Counted from the stretch's first letter, positions 12,929-28,125 are shown. The stretch is 64,000 bases of DNA from Mesostigma viride (GCA_009746045.1 RPFO01000041.1:3177613-3241612); one strand, 5' to 3'. The notes: generated by a model not told the origin, from the sequence alone. Program-made: numbers and translations.

Positions 12929-14716
12929 TTAATTAATTAATTATCTTTAATTAATTAATTAATTAGGAACACAACTCCGTTGGGACTACATGTAGCACAT
13001 ATCCCTGAGAAGGGGCATATGGCTTTTAATACATTCTGGGCTTCTTCCTGCAAGGGTAGGGATGTAAGCTACACCTGCTCTATGTGCACCAAGGGCACCT
13101 GCACCACCATAATCTCTCAAAGCGCAAGGGGCGCCTGCCACCATGGGGTGGAAGATCATCATGGCTATACAAAAGCTAGGGCATGGCTTCTCAGCAGAGA
13201 GTGACTCTCTGCATTGGCAGACCTTGGCTAAATTCTTAAAACTTAAAAATGGATTAAAACTTAAAAATATTGCACCTAGTATGGGAAAATTAATGAATTA
13301 ATTAATAGACACGTGACTGCGTCACGTGAGCATAAGTCCTCAGTGGGAGGGGAACATGGGATGGAATGGATGGTATAAGCTATCTAGGTCCTAGTTACAG
13401 GGGTGTGGGCACCGCGGCCCGAATCGCTATGAATGCCACACTTGGTCACACGCGGAGCCCCCACAGACTTGGGGGTGGTCTCCTTCATCACTACTTGCCA
13501 TCTATCCTTGCGCACCATCTGCCTCCATATTACAGACAAACCAGGAGGCTGCCCCGGGGTGAGCCCGTCACGTCTAGTGTAGCACATGTCCATGCCGAGT
13601 CTATCACGAAATGTCCACGGGTGGCGGCCCTGCCGCGCGCGGCCGGGGGCACGCCAGGTTAGGACAGATCGCCCAGGCTGGGCGGGCTGGGTGCCAGCTA
13701 GTCTATCTGAGGTATCTACCTGATCGGTGCGGGCCAGGTGCCCGGCTAGGCCCAGGCGCCTGTGCCTAATAATGTGGGTAACATAGGGCAAATCAGCGTA
13801 CAAATCCTCATTACTAATGTGCAAACCAAAGGGGATGTTAAGGGCCTTGCGCAGCATCTTGGTGACGGCGCCGTCGAGTCGTTGCTCCAGCTCGATCCTG
13901 CGTCAGTGTCCACGTCTCGGCGCCGTAGGTCAGGATCGTCAGAATGACGACCTTGAAGAGGTCACGCTTGACGATCCGGGGTAGGGCGGGGTTGCTCCAC
14001 CAGCGGCGGTGGTCATGGAGGTGCGCCCACGCCATGCCGATCCGTGTCGTCATGTCGTCCTCGCAGTCGCGGGGAGCCAACTGCCGAGCAGCTTGAAGCG
14101 GCCTGAAGGAGGGTAGTTGACCTCGGCATCGTCTAAGAGGCGGAGTGTGGGTGGGGGCCCTGCCATGCCGAGGGCCAGGGCCTCCGTTTTGGGGCTGATT
14201 TCTAGACCAACCGCCCGAGCCTCGAGCGCCAGGCAGACTCCGGCTTCTCGATGAGCGTGATGTCGTCGGCATAAATGAGGTCAGCTAGTAAATTCTGCTT
14301 GTTAGTCGGCCCCCCTTCTCCAGGCTCGTTCGTGATCGCTAGGCCAGAGGCACGGCCTGCAATGCTAGCAAAGCGAGCACGTGCCTGGCGCATAACATAA
14401 TCCACTACAATAGTAAACAGGTACGGCGACAGGACGCAACCCTGCCAGACGCCGGTCTGCAGTGGGCATGGCAGGGTAAAGCCGTGTTGAGTGCGCACCG
14501 AAGTGGTCGACCCCTCATACAGCGTGCGGATGACGGTAATCAGGGGAGTGGGGACGCGAGCGCGAGCAAGTACAGCCCATAGAGCGTCCCGGAGGACAGA
14601 ATCAAAAGCCTTGATGAAGTCGTCGAAGATCAGGATGGGGGGAAACTCACCAGGTTGCAGGAGAGCGATTTCCTCGAAGAGGCGACGCGCGACGAAGATG
14701 GCCATGACGGTGTTGC
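12929..14716 (-). pseudogene. L1-like LINE, RT and 3' part, disrupted
   Basis: Reading the minus strand, the reverse transcriptase palm is at 14202-14705: motif A FDDFIKAFDSV, motif B GVWQGCVLSPYLF and motif C YADDI. The thumb and connection follow in another frame (about 13850-14060, LFKVVILTILTYGAETW), then a third frame at 13384-13857 (NEDLYADLPYVTHIIR...LAGHLARTDQVDTS). Frameshifts separate the pieces. The non-coding 3' UTR runs to a (TTAA)n tail at about 12929-12966, standing in for poly(A). The 5' side is cut at 14716 by E1 and resumes at 23263. Such proteins reverse-transcribe their own mRNA at a nicked target site. Confidence 0.88.
14712..14716. repeat. Target-site duplication GTTGC, left side of E1
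   Basis: GTTGC at 14712-14716 matches 23263-23267 on the far side of the LTR element. Removing the element plus one copy restores the LINE reading frame. Confidence 0.9.
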
Positions 14717-15171
14717 AGTTGGAACGAGTCTCACGACGATGGACAACTGCCGAAAGCTGAAATGGAAGGATGGTTGTATTAGCAATAATACAATGAGAGT
14801 AGTGTAAGCTGAGGGCTCAGAATGGAACGTCTGGGCAAACTCGGGTGCTGCGGCACTCCCCAGTGCTACGCCTATATGCCTATGGCGGTGCTCACTGCAG
14901 CACCTGCCAGTGGACAACTGTACACTGCAATGCCATGCGACCACGTCACTAGCATCAACTACACTCGGCCCGTCAGACCCGGATAACCCGGACTTGGCGG
15001 GTCGAGCTAGAGTCTAGGCACAGTCTGGCACTAACCGCACATCGGTCCACATGACACCTCAGTACCGTACACCCTGCCGTACAGTACTGAGGTGTCCCGC
15101 TCAGCCGCGGTGGGCAATACGCGGCGCGCAGGCCGGAAATCCGTGTGTCAGCCTAAGCATCTCATCTAACT
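14717..15171 (-). repeat. E1 3' LTR
   Basis: 455 bp, nearly identical to 22808-23262. Its ends are AGTT...AACT, not the usual TG...CA. It contains an inverted pair around 15055-15095 (CACCTCAGTACCGTAC / GTACAGTACTGAGGTG), a stable hairpin within the LTR. Confidence 0.92.
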
Positions 15172-15597
15172 CCCATTATGTTTTCCTTTCAGGTTGAAGG
15201 CTAGCGACTTCAAGCCTGACCCTGCCCAGCTAGGAGACTGACTCCAAGCTGACTGAGGTGCTGAGCAACTGACACCCATACTGCAACATCTGGACTGAAA
15301 AAGATGGGCCTTAGAACTCGTGCAATACTTGTGATGGCATCACGTTTAGCTCAACATGCCCGGGGAGTTCCTCCTCCTCGCGAGCTCACAAGGGAGATAG
15401 CTATGCCTGTCTGCCTATCCAGGGAGTGCATCACCAGCCAAGAGAGCCATTGTAAAAAAATGCCAAGGTAACCGTTTAAGAGGTTCCATGTTGTTCCATC
15501 ATCATCGCCCACTCAGAGAAAAATACCCAGCCAGGCTGGGTCAACTGAGCTCAGGTTACCTGCAACCTGAGGAGTGACAGTGGACAGGTTTATTGCA

Positions 15598-15808
15598 CCC
15601 TGCACTGTCCATGTTGTACCTGCACAACATGTGAGGACCAGCCACCCCTGCCCTGCACAGAGGGGGCTGAAGTCCTAGTGACAGGTGACAGGACTATGAC
15701 ATCCTGGACCTGGCCACGTTGCACCTGCACAACGTGTGAGGACCAGCCACCCCTGCCCTGCACAGTGGTGGCTGAAGTCCTGGTGACAGGTGACAGGAAT
15801 ATTTCATC
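15598..15808. repeat. 105-bp tandem pair with conserved hairpin in the E1 3' region
   Basis: Two units, about 15598-15702 and 15703-15808, share CCTGCACAAC, GTGAGGACCAGCCACCCCTG and CTGACAGGTGACAGG-like blocks. Each has a hairpin at equivalent positions (15610-15631 and 15715-15736). The stem CATGTTG/CAACATG in one is CACGTTG/CAACGTG in the other, so a pair changed on both sides. Confidence 0.8.
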
Positions 15809-17811
15809 CTGCACCTGTGCTGAGCACGTTGTACTAGACAACATGACAGCACCCATGCCTTTACTGCCACTGAACAGTGAGGCCAGGTGGCCCAGGAGAT
15901 CCACAGTGAACTGGGGTCCTGGGTAACCACCTGTCAAGGGAGCTTTGACCCTCCACTTGAATGGGAGGCACCTGAGCCACTGAGCTCAAGGCCAATCCAC
16001 CAAGGCATACACCCTAGTGGAGAAAGAATGTGAGATACATCCCATGCCCACCTATGAAGGTGGCATAACGAAATTCCATGGTGTTGAAAAAATCAAAACA
16101 GATTTTATTGGCATAGGGCACGCAGATGTATGAAAACAGACTCCAACCAACCCCCCTTGCTGGAAGCCACAACCTACCCCTTGGACCTGCCCAAGGGGTA
16201 CTGGGTTACCTAGGCGGCCCTGGTGAACAGGACCCTGCTAGGCGTCCCCCCTATGGGGCAGGGTTGCCTGCTTGCCATAGGGGTTCATCAAGTGGTACAA
16301 CAGCTGATATTGTCAGCTGCCTGCTGAGGCACTTTAGTGAGTGCATCAGCAGCGTTGTGTTTGTCCTCCACGTGACGGGTGGACTCCCAGTAGGTGGACT
16401 CCTGTTTAAGGACCACCCAGTCAAGATCAGTGTGCACAGCATAGGGGTTAGCAAGGAAACTGAGGACTGACTGACTGTCAGTGAGCAAGTGTGCCACCAC
16501 CCCAGCATTGCTGCCTGCTTGCATCTGCAACCAAACCAGCACATGATTCAAGTACCTGGCATGAAGCACTGCTGACACCACTGCCCTGCACTCAGCAGCA
16601 TTGCTGCTGACAGCCTTGCGTCTATGCAACCGGCTGTACCATGAAATGAGAGACAAGGGTGCATCATCATTCTGCACAAAATACAAGCCTGACTCCCTTG
16701 CCTGCAACTTGGTAATCTGCCTGGACTCCATGGAACTATCCATCATAGCTTGGATGTGAATGGTTTTGTGGAGATCCAAGGAGTGCAAGATAAGGGGAGG
16801 GCCTTCCTGGAGAGTTTTGGTGATGGCTTTGTGACCTACTTGCATCAAGACATCATCATCAACTCTGCTAACCACAGCCAGGTGAGGTGCACACGTTGAG
16901 CACAACCACCCCAGCTTGCCTCTAATGGTAGGACAGGCTCCAGGTTTGATTTTTGTTTGCAAAACCTCCAAGCAGCTGTGCATGTAATCATTGGGAGAGT
17001 AAAGTGCACACACCCACTGGTTTTGATGCTGCTGGAGTTGTAACATTGTGCCACAAAATTTTATGGCAGTGGTGCCCAGCTCTACTTGCTTGCCAATCTC
17101 AAAATGCTGTGACACTTGTTGAATAAAATCATCTACAGCACGCCTTGGCCCAGCAATCAGCTGATCATCCCCATGCCACACAAAGGTGAGTATGCCATGA
17201 GGGTGTGGGACCACAAAGAAGCAAGGGTCTATGTCATCATATCTAGCCCCTAGCTTTTCAAACACAGCCTGAGCTGACATCCTGAAAATTCGAGGAGCTG
17301 ATTGCAGCCCTTCAACACCTATGTTAGCTTTCAGGTACTGCTGAGGGATGTGTTTTGCCCAAACTCTGGGAGTGGAGACTACATACACCTGACCATGCCA
17401 CACTTGTTGTGCTATCTCAGGTGAGCCTTTCAGAAAGCCCTTTTAATGTCTGTAGCCTTACATACATAGTCATCCCCATCATTGAGATGACCCACAAAGA
17501 CAGACAGCAAGATTTTTAGGATGTTTGCTGAATGCCTGGCGTGTACAACTCTGCCTCTGTCAGATCAGTGGTGCCCTTGAACTCTGTCACACAAGGTCTA
17601 GCATGGAAAATGACTGACCCATCTGCTGCTGGCTTATGTTTACACACAAACTTCAGGCGCAAGTGCTTGCACCCTGCAGGCTTTTTGTCAATAGGTGTGA
17701 CAGGTGGAGTATGAGAAGGGCTAAGAGGATCTGGCACTACCCATTCTTCCCTGGCCTTGTTGAAGGCCTCCACCCATTTTAGGAATCCTATGTGTGTGCG
17801 ACAGTCTTGCT

Positions 17812-20436
<2,625 letters not shown>

Positions 20437-20976
20437 AGCGTAGTGTTTTTGTCAAGTTTGAGTTTCTCAAGGAAGGAACGCAGCAAGAACTTGTGATCTA
20501 GCTGCTGGACATCAGGACGTGCTTTGATGGCTAGCTCATATTTCTTGGTCTCAGCCACATAGTCTACTGAGGTGACCCTGTATTCCTCTACCCACCTGAA
20601 TGCCCCATATATGTCCACAGATGAGGGGGTGGAGAGGAGGTCAGTTAGCTCCTTCATGAAGCCTCCCAAACTGCCCTAGCCTGCGTGTCCTGCCACTTGG
20701 GATACCTACGCTGGAAGACAAGGATGAGATTCTGAATCTGAGAGGAGGACTGATGGTAAAAATCCCCCTGCATGAGAGATCCAAACCAATTCTTGACATT
20801 CAGTTCCTCCCTAGCCAGCTGAAGAGAGAGAAGTGCATGATTCCCCTGCTCCCTAGTATACCCCTCAGGCAGCCCCCTGACATTAATCCTATCCACAGGA
20901 CGGTTTTCATTGTATGTGGGCCACCTGGAGGGGGATGCAGGGGGAGAGGGAGAAGATGGTGTTGCTGCTGCAGCAT

Positions 20977-22765
20977 TCACAGGAGAGACATGCTGAGAGG
21001 GAGTGCTACTTGAGTGAGCTGAGCAGGAGGGGCAAGCATGGGCTGTGTAGGATGGGTAGGCAGCATAGGGGTGGGCTGGGTGGGGGTGTGAGTCTGCGTG
21101 ACTTCCCGCCTCCTGCTGCGGGCCTCCTCCCAGTCATGGAAGGTGGGAGAGAGGGACACGTCATCGTCAGTAGGGTTAGTAAAATCATGATGCAGCCAGG
21201 TAGGCAACCACCTACCCGCCCCTTTCAGGATGGCATTGTGCAGGAGCTCCAGGAGTCGCACCAGGCGAACCCTGTTACCCTGCACCCTCCTTCCTGAGAG
21301 GAGGGCCTGCAGGGCAGGCAGCAAGTCGTCACACACCCTGCGTGTGTCCGTGGAGGTTGGGCAAGCCCAGGATGTGCGTGATAATCGCACACACCAGGCT
21401 GCCCGCCTCCGCGACGTGCATCTGCTGGCTCCTGTCGGCCAGCCCACGGAAGGAGGCTGTGGCAGCCTGTATGGCACGCCACACAGGCTCATCACCCAGG
21501 GTGATGAAGTCCCGACCTTCCAGATCGCCGTCCAGCCGTGCCGGCTGCTGCCCTGCCAAGGTGGGACCCTGAGGCCCCTCCGGCCCTGCCAGGGCCTTGT
21601 CCTTGTGCGGCTAGAGGGGGCCTGCCCCCCAGAGCCGCTGGAGGTGCCCGTGACACCCTCCATGGGGTGCCTCCCCCGCCAGCGCCGGAGGCGCCGGCGT
21701 CGCTGCCGGGGTCCCTGCGACCCCGGGAGCTGGCGTCGCCGCCGGGGTCCCTGCAACCCCGGTGGCCTCCTCAGCCACCTGGCCCCCCACGCTGGGCGGG
21801 GGAGCCCGCTGCTGAGGTTGGACCCTCTGACCTGCCAGAGGATCCTGGGTGGTTTCACCACCCATGAGCGTGGTAGGGGCGACTGCCGCCCCGCGCTCCG
21901 TCGCAGGCGGCATCGCAGCCGCCTCACGCCTCTCCGGGCCCCAGCCAACTGGCGTGACTTGGGGCCACGGCCCCAACGGAGTCAGCGTGATCTCCTGCTT
22001 GGCGACCACGCGCAGCGCCTCTCTCTGACGCTGCCTGGACGCCCACTGATCCACAGTGCCTGGGTTTCGCCTCGGCCGATTGGCGAAGCACCACATCCAA
22101 ACTGCCACCTGGATCAGGTGGAACTGCATCCGTAGACGACACTCTAGCAGCGTTTGCGCCCGATGAACCTCGATCGCATTCGTCGGCTCATCTGCAGTCA
22201 GCTGGAAACGCTGACGAATGATCCAGCCGTTCACCGAGATGAACGCTGGGATGTCATCTTCCCCGATTGGGAGAAGATGCGGTAAGCGCCCGAACTCGAC
22301 AGGCGGCGGAACATGCGCACCATACCGGTCGATGTCCAGGATGGCCATCTGTCGGCCCACCGAGAGATTACCAGACGTCGCAGGCGTCTGTGAAGAAATC
22401 TCGAGCGAAGGCCGTGGCCTCGCAGGCTGCACCTCCCCGTCCTCTTCCGAGGAGTCGCAGCGTTCACGACCCCCATCACCTGCGATGGGAGAATTACGTG
22501 CCCGGGGGACCTGCCCCCCGGGTGCCATGGCGGACGAGCCGCCAGTGGCAAACGGGCGTCCGCTCGCCATCCCCCGGGCGCCGGGCCCCACCTGCGGGGT
22601 CCGACGCCTGGGGTGGTCGGCGACCACCGTGCGGAAGGTGACGCTAGGCGTCACCCTCGCTGCATCGTTGGCGGAGGGCGTGCCCTCCGGCGAGAGTCGG
22701 GGGGAGGTGCGCCTGGCAGGCGCCTTCCCCTTGTTGTTGTTGTCATTGCCGTTGTTGGAAGCCAT
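20977..22765 (-). CDS. E1 extra 5' ORF of unknown function
   Basis: The ATG at 22765 lies about 40 bp after the 5' LTR. The first frame runs 384 codons to 21611 and the protein appears to continue in neighbouring frames (21329-21559, then to 20977). The N-terminus is Asn/Lys/Pro/Arg-rich and disordered. The middle (about residues 140-270) looks folded: ILDIDRYGAHVPPPVEF, then INVNGWII-type and WMWCFANRPRR segments. The C-terminal part is Ala/Pro-rich with imperfect GVAGTPAATPAP repeats. No domain is recognised. E2 has a shorter ORF in the same place, so an accessory 5' ORF may be a group trait. Confidence 0.5.
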
Positions 22766-22807
22766 ATTTTTTGTTTTTCGGAAAAAATAAAAAAGCTTTT
22801 CAGTCCA

Positions 22808-23262
22808 AGTTGGAACGAGTCTCACGACGATGGACAACTGCCGAAAGCTGAAATGGAAGGATGGTTGTATTAGCAATAATACAATGAGAGTAGTGTAAGC
22901 TGAGGGCTCAGAATGGAACGTCTGGGCAAACTCGGGTGCTGCGGCACTCCCCAGTGCTACGCCTATATGCCTATGGCGGTGCTCACTGCAGCACCTGCCA
23001 GTGGACAACTGTACACTGCAATGCCATGCGACCACGTCACTAGCATCAACTACACTCGGCCCGTCAGACCCGGATAACCCGGACCTGGCGGGTCGAGCTA
23101 GAGTCTAGGCACAGTCTGGCACTAACCGCACATCGGTCCACATGACACCTCAGTACCGTACACCCTGCCGTACAGTACTGAGGTGTCCCGCTCAGCCGCG
23201 GTGGGCAATACGCGGCGCGCAGGCCGGAAATCCGTGTGTCAGCCTAAGCATCTCATCTAACT
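22808..23262 (-). repeat. E1 5' LTR
   Basis: Matches 14717-15171 almost base for base (one difference seen near 23082, C for T). It begins and ends AGTT...AACT and is followed by target duplication GTTGC (23263-23267). Confidence 0.92.
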
Positions 23263-23350
23263 GTTGCGCCCAGGACGGAAGCCCATTTGACTTTCCCCTA
23301 GGTGACAGTCGAGAGCAGAACGAAGGCGGTTGAGGATCATGCAGTATGGG
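23263..23350 (-). pseudogene. L1-like LINE, RT segment on the far side of E1
   Basis: On the minus strand this reads MILNRLRSALDCHLGESQ and then MGFRPGRN. Joined across the E1 insertion after removing one GTTGC, it continues TVMAIFVARRLFEE from 14716. This is the conserved motif QxGFRPGRxT that precedes LINE RT motif A. The match proves that E1 is nested in this LINE. Similarity stops near 23350, where AT-rich non-coding DNA begins. Confidence 0.85.
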
Positions 23351-23619
23351 AAAAGGCCATACCAATAAAAGTAATTTTGATTTCGTCTTTTTAAAGAGGA
23401 TGTATACATCAGCTATAGCTATTGAAGAAACTAAATTTCCCATTTTATTATTATTTATTTTTAAATATAATGCAGCATCCATGGGGAGTCCCATTATAGG
23501 CAGAGCGTGGCTAAATTGGTAACCTGCATCATCCATAGGGGGCCATTATGAGCGCACATGCGCGTAGGCCACATGCTAGCTAGGCTAAGCCTTGCTAACC
23601 TACACTACTGCTATATTCC

Positions 23620-24965
23620 CTAGACTGGGTTTGCTGTGGTGGCAGGGGGCGCCTGCCAGGGCTTGTGGTCGACGTGGATGACCGTTCCCCTCCAGTATAC
23701 CGGTTTCCCCCCTGCGCTCTGCCGGAGCTGAAGGTAGGTAGGCCATAGCTCGCGTCGCCGTTGTTGCTGGGCCAGGGTCAAGTTGTCGTCCAGCGTATAG
23801 CGAGTCCTCGAGAGCTTCTTGCGGCATTGACAGCTTATCCGTCATGTACTTAAAGGTGAGGAGCACGGGAGCCGGGCCAACCGTTACCCCGCGCGCGGGG
23901 AAGGCGGACAGCCGACATCCGCAGCTCACCACTGTGAGTTGCATGGGGGCAAGAATGTCGCGCCTAACGTGTTGATGCCGTGAGAAGCGTCTCCGAGGTC
24001 TCATCTGCCGGCTGGTCGAAGTGCTTGACGATGACATTGTGGCTGCGCTTGGTGAGGTCGGCCTCCTCCCGGAGGTCGAGTACTTGTTGCTTGAGCTGTG
24101 CCGCGATGGTGGAGGTGGTGGAGGTGGTGTGGTGCTTAAGCAAGTCCGCCCAGCCAGGTCTGGGTGGAAGGAGCATCGCTGGCCGGGCCAGCAGATGCCG
24201 GCTGGGCAGCGATGTCCTTCACCGCCTGGGCGGTGAGGCCTGCGGTGTTGTGCAGGCACTCAATGGCGATGGCGTTGTCGTGGAGGCGTTTGTCGATGTC
24301 GATGAGCTGGGCTTTGATGTCGGCAGTGGAGGTGGAGGCGGAAGTGGAGGTGGAGGCGAGTACTGAGGGTGGAGGTGGAGGCTATGCGGTGGTGCCGGAA
24401 AGGTGAGAGAGCTCTGACAGTAGCCAGCGTGCCTCCCATTGCTGCCACATCTGCAGCGAGGGGGGTCACGTCAGTGCTGCTGGAGGGCTTCCGTAAGGAT
24501 GGAACGGAGTGTGGATGCGGAGATGGATCAGGAGCCCAGATCTCGCCGTCAGAGTGCATGAGAAGGGAGCAGAGGATGAGGTGCTGAAGGCGGGGGCGTC
24601 CACGGTTGGGGATGGTCCGTCACATAGGTGAGGGGACACCATGTGCCGTCTGGGAGGATGAGGCGGTCGATGCTGTGGAGATGGAGGGCAAGCTCGTAAA
24701 CCGAGGCTTAGTCCCCGGAGAAGAGGCAATGCATGGCAGTCGCCGGGGACTGATTGTTGGTCCAGTCGTGATCGTCGACCTTGAAAGGTTGGGGCCGAAA
24801 GCGCGGTTCTGTCCATGGGCGCGATGCTTCTGGGCGGCTGCGTTTGGGGTCAGGCGATGCCGATGGCGAGGCCGCAGGAGCCGAGTGCACTACTAATGCT
24901 TGAGTAGTGTCACCGCTGCCTGGTAGGCCGGGCGGAACTGCAGCCGGAGCTGCAGGCGAATATAT
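23620..24965 (-). pseudogene. L1-type LINE ORF1 (RNA-binding protein), frameshifted
   Basis: Reading the minus strand through several frames gives the layout of an L1 ORF1 protein: an N-terminal Pro/Ser region with SASPDPKRSRP (about 24840), a coiled coil (ADIKAQLIDIDKRLHDNA, about 24300; QLKQQVLDLREEADLTKRS, about 24080), an RRM-like start (NVIVKHF, about 24020) and a C-terminal domain with LTLAQQQRRRELWP...GKPVYWRGTVIHV (about 23670-23760). The stop is at 23620. ORF1 proteins coat the LINE RNA. It lies upstream of the RT fragments in the same orientation, so it may be the 5' part of the same LINE with the endonuclease region deleted. That link is inference. Confidence 0.7.
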
Positions 24966-24969
24966 AGAT

Positions 24970-26190
24970 AGATGATATGCATTACTTCGAGGACCTGTAT
25001 GCTTGGACCGCCGTGTGCTACGGCCAGCCGGCCGGGTCAACTGGTTTACACTAATGATTGCAGATGGCACGCGCACCGACTTGTTGTCCACTTAGGTCCG
25101 GCACCCAGCAGGGCGACCCCCTGGGGCCCTTGTACTTTGCCGCCCCCCTCCAGGTTTGCCTCCGCGAGGTCCACGCCGCTCACCCGGCGGGATTGCCATA
25201 CTGGCATACCTGGCCGACATCTATACCTCATGGGCACCGTGCCGGACACCAACGCGGCCCTTCTGGCCCTGCAGACGGCCGTGGCTGCCATCAACCTCGA
25301 GTTGACCCTGGCCAAATGCGCGGTGTACTCGCCCCTGGGCGATTGCTCGGGCTTTCCGCCGCAGCTCCTGGGCCGGAACGCACGTCTCCGTGGTTAATTG
25401 GACGTCCTTGGCGTTCCGGTCGGCGACCCCGATTTCGTCATCGACGCCCTCCGGGCCGCCATTGAGGAGCGCACCGCCGAGGTCTTGCCATTGATTGCTC
25501 GCCTGCATGATTAGCAGCCCAAGGGGCTGCTCCTCTGGTTTTTTCGCGCACCCTCGCGTCGATTATTGGCTCCGGGGCGCCCTCCCCGCCCAGGTCCGGC
25601 TCGCTGCCGAGGGCCCCGACGAACGTATCCAGTCGGCCTTGGCGCAGCTGCAGTTCCCGGCCCTGATCTCCCGGCGCATTCTCTCCGCATCGCTTCCCAG
25701 GCTGCCCGGCCGGATGGGCGGCTGCGGTCTGACCCGCGTGGCCCGGCTGGCCCCGGCGGCGTTTTTGGGCTCTGTCGCTCAGTCGTGGGCAGAAATCTGT
25801 CGGCTCCTTCCCCTTTTGGCTACGGCGGCGCCTGACCTCTTGGACCCAGGGAGCCCCTACCCTTTCATCACCGCCATCCAGGATGCTTATGCTGAGATCC
25901 AGCAGGCCTGCACTACCGTCCGCACCGCTCAGGCCGCCCAACGCCGCCTTAGATCCTCGGGGCCCTCGATCCCTCTGTCGCCACCGTCCTCTCCCCCGCT
26001 GCATTCCCTGCCCGCATCATCGATAAACACCAGAAAACCTACGCGGGTATTCTGCACACGGCGTATTGGATGGCTCTTTTTGATGACCTCAACGCCCATT
26101 GGGTCGCGCGTGGCTGTTCTCACTCTTATTGCGGAGTGTGGGCTCGGCTTAGTACCTCCGAGCTCTCCCCATGGGCCCCCCTTTTTTCCT
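24970..26190 (+). pseudogene. REL-type LINE copy A, RT and linker, truncated at both ends
   Basis: Plus-strand fragments carry AWTAVCYGQPAG, the RT motif-B box GTQQGDPLGPLYF (about 25100) and a degraded YLDD box (AYLADIY, about 25205). Then come LTLAKCAVYSPLGDCSGFP (about 25310), a stop, and the WLRGALPAQVRLAAEGPDERIQ block (about 25580) and MGGCGLTRVARLAPAAFLGSV (25710-25780). It aligns with copies B (39883) and C (54316). It ends near 26190, before the zinc finger and nuclease seen in copy B. Several stops and shifts make it inactive. Confidence 0.82.
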
Positions 26191-26784
26191 GGCGCCCCAT
26201 TGCATTACCGAAAACCAAGGGTTGGCCCCCAAGACGTCCGGCTTTCAAGTTGGAGTGTAGCCCCGGGGCATCTAGCAATGCCGTCTAGTTTCATGTGCGC
26301 ACCAGTCAAAGTAGTTACCCTTCGCACAAACTCCAGCCACACATTTCCGTAACCGCCCTTTTGGCACCGCAGAAACTATTCTGTCTGATTCGGCCAGATT
26401 TCATCCAAGGAATCGGGAAGGAAAAATGGTGGCATCAGAAAAGGAAAACGTTGGAATCATTTTCAGCCTGAACTAGTACAACACTATCGTCCGTTCAAGT
26501 CCGGCCTCACGGCCCATGCGACGCCATGTCGACCCGCCCATGCTTAGCCTTTTGCGCTAGACTAAAGAAAAATGGTCCCGTTCTTGCCTAAGCAAAAAAA
26601 TGCACCTTAGCACCTGCTAGCCATGGTAAATTTGCTAGCAATGGCAGTCTGGGAAACTTACTAACCAAACGGCAAATCAATCCAATCTCACGTTCAAAAT
26701 GCCGCTTCCGTAGACATGTGTCGACTACTTTGTTTATGCGTGTGATTCAAACAAGCCAATTGTGACTTCCAGATTAGGAGTTAA
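26191..26784. other. Gene-free stretch, nothing recognised
   Basis: No ORF with motifs. It runs from the end of LINE copy A to the TTAA border of the next element. Confidence 0.45.
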
Positions 26785-28125
26785 CCCATAGTCCGCTGAC
26801 CCATTTTTGGCACTTTCATACCCCTGAAAATGAAAAAAATCATAACTCACAGGCCACAACTCCAAATACCCCCAACCAAGATGCTAGGAGTATCTACATT
26901 CAGAATATGCAATAATACCACGGCTTTATCAAAGCATTTGGATGATAGCTGTACTCAAAGTTGGCCAAAAGACGATCTTTTTTCCCAAGGAAAAGTCTAC
27001 CCCGGGCCCCCCCCTAACTTCCCAGGAAGGGTAAGGAATCTCAATACCAACATTGGACAACTTAGCTGGATAGTCCAATGGTGGTTTCCTTGGGTCAGAC
27101 CACCCGGATAACCCATTACCCCTATACAGCGTGCTCAAACATGTGTGTGGGTTACGCTCGTGTAAACAGCTATCTATGACATGTAACACAGTAATGCATT
27201 ATAACCAGCCATCAAAGGCTGCCAAAAGTGCTGGAATACAAACACGTTGCCTACCTGCACTGACGGAGTGATGTACTCCAAAGAAATGCCATAAACTGGG
27301 CACTTTCAGGGCTAATACCACTCTTTACAACAGGCATGGAAGCTTGCTAGAATATGCATGCATAAAATCGTCATTTATAATGCATGGGATACGTATTCCG
27401 CTGCAAACAACACGCAAATACGCTGTCGTACCTGGCTCGTTCATGCCCTACCCGGATTCCGCTGGCCGGGACCCTCATATCTCACACTTACTGATGCTCT
27501 TCAGGCAAAGGCCGCCATAGCCGCATACTGCATGATCCGCCATGACTACCAGGTTGATGTTCCGTGCAAAGATTGCCTCTAAACTAGTCCGCATTCTCAG
27601 CAAACGCTGCAGCTGACGTCCCTTACCCAAACTGGATGCCCGGGCTGGCGCAGATTGCCCGGTCATAGGGAGAAAATCGACCTATGATAAGCTATGAATG
27701 ATCTGGAACTGACGACCAGGAAAGTTCTATTTTCCTACCTGTATTTTCCCAACCCTATAAATCTGGCCGTGCCTGACCTACGAAAATCATGCATCGTCAT
27801 TTTGAGCAACATTCTGAACCGTTTCAAGCCGCGAGACGCAAAAATTTTGTGACTGAGCGGCACGTTGGCAGCCAAATCTCATTACGCGCGCGCACGAGCG
27901 AAAATTTCCCGCCAAAGTCACGTGATACATTCTCAATGCACGTTTGTAATTACCAGGCTATGGCGAATATTACCCCCAAACCTATGCATCACCTTCGTCC
28001 CTAAGTGTTCCCGGGCCCACCGGACAACTGTCCTCCGTCACAAGTGGCGTGGCGCTTGCGGCGCGGCGCAAAATTCGACCGTTAGTCAACCCCCCCGACA
28101 GGCCGGGGGGGTAGCAGACTATGGG
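26785..28125. mobile_element. piggyBac-like non-autonomous DNA element, copy 1
   Basis: TTAA (26781-26784) precedes CCCATAGTCCGCTGACCC. The right end is GGGGGTAGCAGACTATGGG followed by TTAA (28126-28129). The terminal inverted repeats match at about 15 of 18 positions. TTAA targets and CCC/GGG ends are typical of piggyBac transposons. The 1341-bp interior has no transposase ORF, so it would depend on an enzyme from elsewhere. A second copy starts at 39276. At 27370-27390 this copy still has the empty site into which LINE B inserted in copy 2. Confidence 0.75.

Noticed and set aside
21611-23035. Start of the E1 leading ORF at 23035 within the LTR
   Set aside because: The upstream part is LTR sequence; the first ATG after the LTR (22765) is more likely.
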